From positions 45,440,666 through 45,504,665 of the forward strand of contig JAVGWX010000002.1 of NCBI GenBank assembly GCA_036924085.1: 64,000 bases of DNA, written 5' to 3'. The notes beneath the pieces were generated by a model. That model had not been told where the DNA came from and ran no database searches. It worked only from the letters and a program-made list of their open reading frames with translations. Position numbers and translations under genes: made by a program. Below, piece after piece: positions 35,901 to 47,900 of the stretch (the first letter of the stretch is position 1; every line of letters starts with the position of its first letter). The stretch comes from Ariolimax columbianus. Its lineage: Eukaryota > Mollusca > Gastropoda > Stylommatophora > Arionidae.

Positions 35901-38900
35901 TGATCACATGTCTAAAATCTTACTGAAGTCGGATGTGTTGGAGCGAAAAGTGCAAATATCGCATTCAAGCTGTAAATTACGACACAACACATTCCGTTCT
36001 CTGGACTACAGTCTGCTACTTGTCCTTTTCAGGGTTCGGTAGCGAGAGATTGAGAATGATCGAAGCCAAGCCACATGTCTAAAATCTAAAGTTACAGTAT
36101 TTATAAAGAGTTGCATGGTACGTCAACTTTTAACTACTGTTATTTACCTTCTCTTCTTACTCATCGCATGCTTAGTTCGTATAGCTTTCTTAAATTTATT
36201 AAGCATTTACAGTTACATTGAATTGGGATTGGCTGTGCGCAAAACAACAGTTTCCATCCAATTCAGTCAATGGCCATGCATTCGAATTACACGTGGAAAT
36301 TCAATACAAGTCTGATATAAACTTTGACTCGAACACAGAAGAAAGTGAATTTGATAAAACTATCAATGGGATAATGCAACAAACCCACTACATGTGGTGA
36401 GTATAAGAAATGTATTTAAATGGCATGTCCCCCTTCACATCAATGATTCATACAAAAATATATATTTATTATGAATATTTCCTGTCACAGATAATTTAAT
36501 TATGTTTTAGATTATAATTATAGCTCAATTTGTTTAATAGTTAAAGAATTTTATTTTGAAGAAACAAAAATTATTTTACATTCAGAGTTGCAGTACTCGC
36601 ATTCGACACATTGATAACATTTTTTAAAATTGGCTGGACTGGAAAGGGTGAAAGTAAGACACGTTATTTGAAAATAAATAGACAACAAACATGCAGGTAC
36701 AATATTGAATGTAATTGCATATTGGATGCTTGTGGTGGATCGGTAGCTAGTGGTTTGTTGACTGATTTTAACTGTCATTGTTATAACAATGTTTCCATCC
36801 TCTCCACCTATTGCCCCAGATAACCAACAATATGTTGTGTCTTTACTTCTTTTATATTTCTTTTCCCTAGAGGGCGCTTAAGTAGCAGAGTGATAGAATG
36901 CTCACTTCTAATGATCATGGTACCAGGTTCAATCCCTGTTATCAATATGCTCCAGTCAACCCAGCTGTAAATGGGTATCTTGCTCACTGTTAGGGGAGAA
37001 AAACTAACATCTGGTCAGGAAAACCATACCGATCAGACGTGTTAGTCAGGGTCAGGCAAAATATACTGGCCAAGACCCTCACCTCGGCTTTCCAGTAGTT
37101 CTCCCTGGAAACAGGCTGTTTTCATGGCAGCCTGGCTAATGAGGTATCGACGTGATCCCCGTAGTAGTGAGCGACACACAGATGAAGCCAAGTATAGCAA
37201 ATTCGCCTGGAGGACCCTAGTCCACCTTCATCAGCACGCTCAGGATGTGAGGAAAGCTACAACAACCTGCCACTTAACGTCATTTTCAAGTCGTACAAAA
37301 ATAGTAATCCTACTCATTGTGGGCATTCAATAATAACAATGCTCACTATTAGCAAAAGAAAGGCAGCATGCCTGACAGTATTCTCTGCTATGGGACTACC
37401 TTTAACTCCTTAGAGGTACTCACAACAGTTTTTTTTCCTGTAAATACCTTTTCTCTAGTTAACAGTCCGCTCTGTAGCAAGGCCCACATACAAGATATAG
37501 CTGTGGTACGTACAGCTCCAGCTGTTTTTCCTGCTTTCCACACACAATTGGGCAGAATCATGTCCGTTACCACAATCTCTGCAAAATCAGCTAAATTGTG
37601 CTCAGAATCCAGAGTTTTTGGTGCTGTCATGATGAGGTGGGAGAGAAGAGAGAAGAACTTTAGTCTCAATTCTGGGTCTTTGTTTGGATTCAGGTTGGCA
37701 ACAATGATGGGAATGATGTCATCCAGGTGGTGTCCAACAACTGGGCCTGCAAGTTTAAGTACATAAATACATGTCAATAGTGCTAGTTCTTAATAGTTGT
37801 ATATAGACAATCCTGCTATAGTGACATGAATCATAGATAATCAGTAAACGTATTTAAAGATGTACTGGAAGCAACATAAATACAAGTAAGTAGTGCAAGT
37901 TCTTAAGTGTTTTATATATCCAATCCTGTCATATGGAAATGAATCATGAACTGTCAGTAAACATACAACAGTTGTACTTCTTCTACGTTCGCTCTCAATC
38001 TACCGCTACAAAGCCCCGAAAAGGGCTTTGCAAGTAGTAGGATGTTGTCCAGAGAACGGAATGCGTTGTGTCATAGTTTACAGCTTGACTATGATATTTG
38101 CACCTTTCAGTCCGACACATATGACTTCAGCAGGCATTTTTGATTAGCGGGTTAGCCTTCCCTCTTCGATCCCTTCTCCTTAACCAATCTGCTTTGTTGC
38201 AGTCTGTTATCCGGGATCACTGTGTGGAGGTGTAGATGTGTCTTGGTAGCTCTGGTTTGCTGGTCATGACGCTAGCAGTCAGACTACTGCAGCTCATGCA
38301 CTGCTCAGCATCTTGATCTCAACAGATGCACTAGAACTACAGCAGTAAAAGTTAACAGTGTAAGTTCCGAAGTATTACACATAGTCAATACTGTCATATG
38401 GAAGTGAATAATATACAGTCAGCACACGTACAAGAATTTGCACTAAAAGTCACAGCAATAAACATGAGTATTGTGAGTTTAAAGTGCTATGTACAGCTAA
38501 TTCTGTCATACAAAAGTGAATCATGGGAAAAAAACACACTTGTAGCCACAAAAATAAAAGTAATTAGTTTGAGTTCTTAACTGTTAAATAGCGGTGACTA
38601 TGGATGAGTGGTAAGGTCTCTCATGAAATGAACAACGAAAGTGAGAAATTGTGGGTGTTTGAATCTCACAAGTTACAAGTGCTCTATGATTTCAAGGAAG
38701 GTGAGATAGGTGTCTACTTTTATTGAATGTGGACGATAAATTCTGGAGGTCCCATGTACACAATATGCACATAAAAGAACCCTTGGCAGGTTCGAAATCT
38801 CAAAGAGTAGACTGTTAGCCACTGTCCACTCCATGCAAAAATTATAAAGATAATAGAACTCCTACCCAATAGTGACCTATATAAAGGTCAAAAGACGGCA

Positions 38901-41900
38901 GCCCTACCATCATGTAAAGACAAAACAGGCCAATCAGCTGTATGTCTGCATACTGGATTGCAAGTTTATTAAAAAAAAAAAAGCATAACACATCCAGAGG
39001 TTGAAGAGAAGCAACTAAGAGAAGAGAACTGTTAAACAGCGCACGATTTACAGAAACTGACACTATATAAGGTGTGTTTAAAAAGTATCTGACCTTAATT
39101 TTTTTTCTGCGTAAACAAATGAAGCATCAGTGCTATGCTTTGGCAGGGAGGTATAAGGGACCATCATGCGCATGCATGAATTTTTTTCCTGCCTACAGAT
39201 TGCGCCAGTCAGTCTTTCATGCTGAGTGTATTGTTGGTTTTTCATTTTTCACAAAATGACTGAAAGAATTGCATCAAATTTTGCCAAAAGCTAAGTGATA
39301 CCCAAGTGGAAACCATTTGGAAGATTCAACAAACATTCAGTGACGATGCCATGAACATCACACAATTAAGGAGTGGTACAACAATCGCTTCAAAGATAGC
39401 CACACATCAGTGGAGAGTTGATCATATTCTGGTAGGCTCTCAACAAGCCGAAATGATGAAGTCATTGACCAAGAACAGACTTTGGTCTTATAGAACCGCT
39501 GTGTTACCATCTGAGAACGTGCAGATGCGGTGGGGGATAAGCAGTGGTTCGGTACACTTCATTTTGAATGAGGATTTGGCTATGTGTAGTGTCAGAGAAA
39601 TTTGTGCCAAAGCTGCTAACTATGGTGCAGAAGCAGCTCCGCCTGGAAGTTTCATAGGACACAGGACATTTTGGACTGCGCAAGCAGTGACCTCGATTTC
39701 CTGAGCACTGTGATGAGTTATGTGTTTATGGGAACGACCTAGATACCAAGCTGCAGTCGTCACAGTGGAAACATTCATCATCCCAATGCCGAAAAAGCAA
39801 GGCAGGTGAGCAGCAATGTCGATCATTTTCTTCGACTACCATAGGGGTTGTGCATCACGAGAACGCACCCCATCTCAAAACATTACCAAAGAGTACTTTC
39901 TGTCACCTTTGTGATGCTGTTCAATGCAAACAACCAGATCTGTGGACAAAGGTAGCTTGACAGTGGCATGCTCCATCATGACAATGAACACGCTCATTCT
40001 TCGCACCTGATTCAGAATTATTTAGTCAAACACACCATTCCTCTGGTTCGCCAGGCTCCCTGTTCTCCTGACATGACTCCTTGCAATTTTTTTTGTTTCC
40101 CAAATTGAAAGTTTTGCTGAAAGGGACCAGATTTGAGTCACAAGAAGACATTTTGTGGAATGCAATGACCCAGCTGTACTCCATTCCCCAAGAGACCTTC
40201 CTGCAATGCTTCCAATAATCAACAATGGCAGGGTCGCTGGAAGAAGTGTGTGGAGTCTTGAGGAGAGTACTTTGATGAAGAAGATTAGGGTTTCAAACCT
40301 CCAAGTGAGTAATTGTATTTTACAGATAATATAAGTATTTGTGTGTCTCGCCAAAAACTCTTGAAGGGTGAGTTCTAGCTATGTGAAATAGATAATTTTG
40401 TATGTAATTCCTAGATCAACCCAACTATTTTAAGATAACTGCATCTTTCCCTTCTCAAGTTAATTAACATTAACAAGTTAATATATTACCAGCAAACATA
40501 TTCTTTTGGTACACCACACAGTGCTTTTATTTTAATGTGTCCACTTAAGGTCAGATACTCATAGCCCCAGAACCAGACAATGTTTGGAACCAATCAGTCC
40601 TTTGACTCTGGACATAGCGCTAGTTGGAACGTGTTGACAAATCATATCCCAGAAGTATGAACATTGACCCAGCCATTCTCAATCAGCCTGTGAGCTTTCA
40701 GTTTCGTAATTTTTTTTCTCTCACTTTAGTGCAGCGTTATTCTGATGGAGTGTTTCTGTGTTAAGTGAATATTTTGTATAGAGTGATCTTCATAATGTCA
40801 AAATTCAAATGCTAATTCCATAAAAAAAAACTCCCAAACACATGAAGTAACAGCAATTAATGCAACTTATTTCAAGTCGCTATGTCAACTTCAAACCACT
40901 ACCAAATTGGGTGTATTCAACAAATTATGCTATTTCCAGAGCGTAGTTGGGTGCTAAAGTTCTAGCATTTAAACAAGAAAATAGTATTAAGAGATCACTA
41001 GCTACCATTGACAGGATATTTGTGGTGATATATTTACAAATTATTATAGATTTTTCTGTAACATGCTTTGTCATACCTCCTTCAACCAAAAGGGTGTCAA
41101 AGATTTGTCTTTCAGCTGAATGATTTGTCCACATTTGAATACCATCCCCAAAAGAGTCTAACAGTGGCTTGGTATGATTTTCAAAAAGCTCTGCCTTGTC
41201 TGTCAATCCTTGGGCTGTGGCAAGTCTATTCAAGCATGTTTTAGCCTAGAAGTATAAGAGCATTGTACATTGGAATATATTTCTTTAACTTAACTTGATG
41301 TTTTCATTTGTCCAGTCTTTGATAAGGACTTATTTAGGTAGACATGTTTTACACATCTCATTCCATAAAACTGTGCATTTTAACTTATCATAACTGATAA
41401 TGAGCTTTACTGCATTCCTGCCATAGTTGGCTTATGTCAACATGCCTGCAATTATTTGTTGTTTGAGACCAAAGATGCAGCAGTAAATGAGCTGAGAGCA
41501 GACAGTGACTCATAGCTAGCTGCTTACATCAGGGTCATTGACTCATAATTGACAAAGGCTCTATTTCGCCTCCAAGTGGTGGTCCTTGCAACCATGCAGC
41601 TTAGCTAAGAGATTAGGGATTGAGGGAAAGGGAACTGAGACGTTAGTCCGGTCAGACACAACATACTGACCAGGGCGTTGCGCAAGGGTCAAACACAATA
41701 TACTGACCAAAACCATTATCTCTCTTTCATGTAGAATTCCCTAGAAACAGGCAGTTTTCAAGGCCGTATGGCTGACAAGATGTGGATCGACTTGATCCCC
41801 ATAGTAGTGAGTGTTACGCAGAGGAAGTCAAGCATATCTCAACCACATGGAGAACCGTGGTCCACCTTCAACACTCTCGGAATATGAGGAAAGCTACTAC

Positions 41901-44900
41901 AACTTGCCCCTTAATACCCTTTTCAGAGCGCACAAAAGAGTAAGCTTACTCATTGTGGGCATTAAACAACAACAACAGGGATCAAAGGGAAGACAAATCC
42001 AGTCCCAAAAATACTGTGCTGTAATCAGATGTGCCAGCGCAGATATTACAAATGTTCTTTTCAGAACTGCAGAAGAAGACGATTTGTTGTTTCATTATTC
42101 ATTTGTTAAGGGAAGGAAGATTAACGTCTGGTCAGGCAAAACATACTGATCAGACATGTTAGTCAAGGTCAAGCAAGATATACTGTCCAAGACCCTCACC
42201 TCGGCTTCCACGAGTTATTCCTGGAAACGGGCTGTTTTTATGACAGCTTGGTTAACGAGGTGAGGGATCGATGTGATCCTCGTATTAGTGAGCGACACAC
42301 AGATGAAGCCAAGCATAGCACACCTGACTGAAGGACTTCAGTCCGTCATCAGCACGCGCGGGATGTGAGGAAAGCTACGCCAACCCACCAGTTAACTAAC
42401 GTCCTTTTTATGGCACACAAAGAGTAATCCTACTCATTGTGGGTATTCAACAACAACATAATTTGTTCAAATCTTTAAAGTCTTATTCTTTGGGGATCAA
42501 TGGCACACAAAGCATCAGTGAAAGTCTGATTTGACTTAAATCAACATCAAACACATGTGTTCTACTATTGCTTAGCTATGACATTTTGGATTAGCTAAGT
42601 ATGGCAGAGTTTCTGCTGCACATGCAGCTTTCATTTAATGAAGAGTCTTTTCTGTTTCATTAATATCTAAGTCTTTGGTAAAGTTTTTAACCTGTTACTT
42701 TTTGTGCGACAGAATTATGACTTCAAGAAATGACTTATTATTTGATTAGGCCAATGATCAGGCATTTAGATTATGTATGGACATTCAATACAAGTCTGAT
42801 TCAGAAAGTGACTGGTAATGATATTTATGGATGACGCAAAAATACAAATATACATGCGGCCAATAAAAAATAAGAAAATTAACTTGGTATTTCCCCCTTC
42901 TCATTAATGACATTTAATACTTTTTTATATTAACGATACTTCATGTCACAGATAATTTAATTATGTGCCTTTAGATCATGATTTTAGCTCAACATTAATA
43001 TATTTTATTTTGACAAAAAAAACAACTAATTCAACTATTAAACAAACATAGTTGCAGTAATCATCTCTGACTGTCAGGCACAAAACTGCTAAATTAGGCA
43101 GAACTGCTCTTTTTATATGTGTCAATTCCGTTTACCCTACCCTTGCAAAATGCCTGTTTATGTATAAACATAATTACATATCAATTACTGTTCTCATATA
43201 AAACCATTTTTTATATATATATATATATATATCACGCTGGCCACCTTTACTTCCCGGACTGAACCGGTAACCATTTCAGGCTGGGTCAACCCGGCAGCTA
43301 TTGCGGTCTGGAAAACCATTTCCGCCTCAACTGGGAAATGAACCCAGGACCACTCAGATGCAAATACCAACTCGCTAACCACTTCGCTACTTGGCTCCCT
43401 GTATATATATGCTAATATATATATTTATATAGCTTATACAAAATATTTTTCAAATGCAGGAGTCTTACCATGTCTATGCTATCCGCATTCTGAGACATAG
43501 CAGTGACAGTTATCAGAAGATTAAACACCTGTTGGCTAACTGCCTGAATATCTGCTTCCATGGTGGACATCAGTGATGAACAGAAACTGATGATCTGAAA
43601 ACAAGAATTGAGATTTCATAATTTCTCTGTCCTAAAACAGACTCTCTTACAAAGGGAAATCAATCAATGACCCCCTGCTGAATGATGATACCATAATTGA
43701 TGAACTATCATAGGGGCTGCAGCTCAACTGAAAATCGAATAATCTTCATCTTCTCACTGGCTATTGTTATGTTTACCTGAAAATCGAATAATCTTCATCT
43801 TCTCACTGACTATTGTTATGTTATGTTTACCTGAAAATCAAATAATCTTCATCTTCTCACTGGCTATTGTTATGTTATGTTTATCTGAAAATCAAATAAT
43901 CTTCATCTTCTCACTGGCTATTGTTATGTTATGTCTACACATATAAGTCCACTTCTCTGGATTCATGTTACTGTGATGGGGAGTTCTTCATGGCTCCTGA
44001 ACAGTGTTGTTTGAATGAATCAATTGATGACAATCGCAAAGATAAATACAAAAACAATTGTTTTTTAATGTGTCTTCGTAGTTACTGCGCCATACTTATT
44101 TATGCAATTATTATCAATTGATGAATTAGTGAGTGGTTTGGATGTTGGTCTTGTGATTACAAAGGTATGTGTTCAAAACCTCAATAAGGTTTAAGTATTT
44201 GTTTCTATTGATAGTTCAATAAAAACCTAACCTGTACAGTGCATGGTGACTGCAGAGGCAAGCAGCCTTTATTCCTCAGCCCTTTCAATTCTCGCAGTGG
44301 ATCTCAGTAATGAAAATGAATGAATCGATCAAAACTCTTTAGCTCACTGTGGGGCATAAGTTCTCAACCAACAACTTCCGAGTCTGTCTGTCTTCAGCAC
44401 TCTTCACCAACATAGACAACAACTGATAATCTTCCCTCATGTCAGATTACAGTCCTCTTTCCCAAGTACGTTTTGGTCTGCTCCTACTTTTCTTACCACC
44501 TGGGTTCAAAAAAATATCTGTCTCGCAATGTCATCTGGCTCTTTTTGCTGTATGCCCTGTTCAACTGAGATCTGACTAGATCTTTCTAGCACGTCAACAT
44601 TAGTGACATCATCTACCGTTTCAAACCATGTATTCTGCGCAGGCATATGTTTAAGAATATTTGTACCTGTTTTGTTAACGACTTTGTTGTCTTTCAAGCT
44701 TCAGAGCCATATAGCAGAAACCGACTTTACTTTCGAGTTGAACATTTTTATCTTGGTGTCTGACTTGATTTCTTTGGAGTTCTAAAATTTTTTCTGATGA
44801 GCGAAGACCAAGATTCAAAGTCTTGGCAGTGGTCCGTCTGCAGCAGGAATTGCTGTCCATGGTAATCACGTCAATTCTACCAACGGCCTCATCTACATGG

Positions 44901-47900
44901 GCAGCAGATTGACTTCTGATACACGCAGTGATGCAGACATCACTTGGAGGATCGGTCTAGCAGCATCATTCATGAACTCACTGCACAGAATCTAGCCTCC
45001 ACAGTGTGCTCTACCTGGAATCCAAGCTGAGCCTCTATAAATCTTGTGTCATTCCTCTTGTGTCGCCCCAAAACTTGGACAGTCTTATAGGGAGATAAGA
45101 AGCGGCTCAAGGCCTTCCACATGTGCCACCAACAATGTATCTCTGGAGTCCACAGGCAAGATCTAGTTATCAACACTGAGGTCTCACAACAGACACAACT
45201 TGAGAGCATTTCCATAACGCTAGATCGTACCGTCTCTCCTTCATCCCACCTCTATCAGGATGTCCAGTTTGACAGTCTCTACACCTGTCCCTGGAAAAGA
45301 CAGCATCTCTTATGGAGTCATTCCTGGCACCACATCTGGCTGAGACACATTGCTTCCACATCATCTGCCCTGCATGCTGCCTGGGATTTTTCCATCAAGT
45401 TTTAAATAGTCTAATCTTATTTTTCTGGAAGAAGGATTCAGAGTAAAGTATAAGATAAAATGGGGTTAAAGCAAATCTGGCCTAAAAATGGATTTTGTTC
45501 TAGACGTTGGTGATGTGCAAATTTATGGCTAGAAAGTTGTTGCAATCATCTGCCCTGTTCATTCCCCATGGGACATGCTCAAACTATATCTTAACTTTCT
45601 TCTTATACTGGTCTTCTTCAGGTTTTGTTTGATAAACTCACATATCTCTTACCTGTAAGCTCCAAGCAAGGGCATATAAGCTTATGTTTTCTTTAGTTTC
45701 CTGAATTTTTTTTCTATCTTGTTATCTTGTGAGAAACAAGTGATTGATTTTTAATTTGATTGATTCACATTTTCGCTCTAAGTGAATAATAGGACCATCA
45801 CTACATTATGGCACCTTTTACAGGTAGCCTGTATCTAAGAATTTGCAGTGGCAGTTTCATAGCAATAATTTTACACGATGAAGTTGCTAGCCACATGGAA
45901 ACTCTACAACCTGGGTACTTCATGGGCTGAGAAACAATGGTACGCATGGCAAACGTCTTTTCAACAAGTTTCAATAATCTCCTTTCCAAAAATAAGCCAC
46001 TATTTCTGAATTAATATTGGATCCACTACTGGGTATTATAAGTTCACAAATGTCTACAACTTTCTAATCAATACAGCAGTCAAGTGCCTTACCTCTACAT
46101 GCATTTTTGCTTCAATGGTCTGGCAGACATCTGGGTTCAAAACAGCAGCCACCAAATCTACCTGACAGTCGAGTAGGGCACTATGTTTACTGCCTCTAAC
46201 AATTGCTGCCAACGTCATGACAACACCATGGGACAAAGACTGGCGAAGTGCTGTCAATACCAACTTTTTCCAAATATTTGGCTGTACAAAATATCCAACA
46301 ACTTCTCCACATTGTTTAACCTGTGTATGAAGAGAGAAAATATATATGAGATACAAATGTAGTCCCACACCAGACACTGCTATTGGTGATAAAAGTGCTT
46401 AATTGTATGTGTTCACGGTCTGTTTATGAGGTGGGGTGACCAGTTCCCTTCCTCACTACGTTTCCTTCCCTAACAGTGTCAGATACCCATTTGCAGCTTG
46501 GTCAACTGGAGTATGCCAGTAATGGGAGTTGAACCCATGACATTCACAGTGGAATGTGAGTACTCTACCACTGCGCTAATCGGACACTATGATATATAGA
46601 ATATTAATAAGTTTGATCAAGCACTGCCTCTTATTGCATCATCTTTTTTGAGGAGCATGTAGCTGAATGGTTTTGATGTCTGCCTGCTGGCAAGGACTGC
46701 AGAAAGTTTTGTGTGCCCTTGATTATGATAGGATAATGAAGAGTTAACTCCCTTCTTCAACTTTATCAAGATAGATAACCCAAGGAAATGAGTATTTGTA
46801 TCTTACTGATTTGAGAGAGCAGATGTGGCCATCACCAGTGGAACTGCAAGACAAGCTCAATGAGAGTGGCGACAGCCTCAGGATGACCGCCGCTTTTTTC
46901 GAAAAAATAATGGTTACTGTCTGACTGCGTACGCAGAAGAAGAAAGAAGAAGTATCTTACTGATTTGATAACAGCTGGCTCTTCATCAAGACAGGCCTTG
47001 AAAAGTCCACTGAGCAGATTTTCTACGTGTTGCGTTGTATACTCCTCAGCATTTATCAACAGCCAGTACAGGAGAGATGCACATTTTATTCTTGTTTCCA
47101 CTACCCAGTCCCCCAAATCACGCACCAGGCCTGGAAGTATCTTGGATAAGTGGCGATTGACTAAGATTCTACAGCCTAGGGTAGGTCTCTCAACTGTGAA
47201 TTGAATCAAAGAAAATGTAGTAAGATTAATAATACACAAACTTCTCACCTAAATGTTTTATTTAGCCTGCCTCTCCCTGTGAACAAAGAAACAAAATGAT
47301 CAAATATGACTCATTAAAAACAAATTATGTTATAAAAAAACTGATATCACCGCGCTCTTGGCAGACGCATAGGTGCTCCATCTCTCTGCAAATGGAGAAG
47401 GGTATGGGTATTGATCTATTCAATGTGCACTACTTTGAGGTACTTGGGTGACCCTGGGAACTATGTTTGTAGGAGTCTTGTGCTCCTGGCAGGTTCAACC
47501 AAATCAAATAGGTAACCAGTGAGAAAGAAGACTAAAAGCACACAACCATCTCTCAGGTTTGGCATACTGTGTTATTGCTAACAACCAAAACCCAAAACAG
47601 AACTTTGTTACAGAAACCGTAACAGATAATGTAAATGCCAGTACTATTGGTCGGATTCCTGAGGATCACTCACAAACAAGGTACATGACATGATCTGATG
47701 ATAGCTAATCAATGGAAGTCAGATTACCAACAAATCATCTAACAAAAAAGATAAAAACTAGGATCAGGTCCTAGAATACCAGAATCCTCTACAAATTGAG
47801 AAAGAAAGCTCAAATTTCAAAGGAAGTGGCACGATACAAGTTAAGTCTCCTGGGTCTTGCAGATGTAAGATGAAATGGTGCAGGAAACACACTAAATGCA

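Noticed and set aside
43764..43946. 60-codon repetitive hydrophobic protein on the plus strand
   Set aside because: It is only the translation of the four-unit tandem repeat.
46500..46590. tRNA gene on the minus strand
   Set aside because: A-box and B-box are present, but the acceptor stem does not close and a SINE body follows. The same holds for the tRNA-like heads at 25,672, 36,872, 43,235, 57,516, 58,318 and 59,372.
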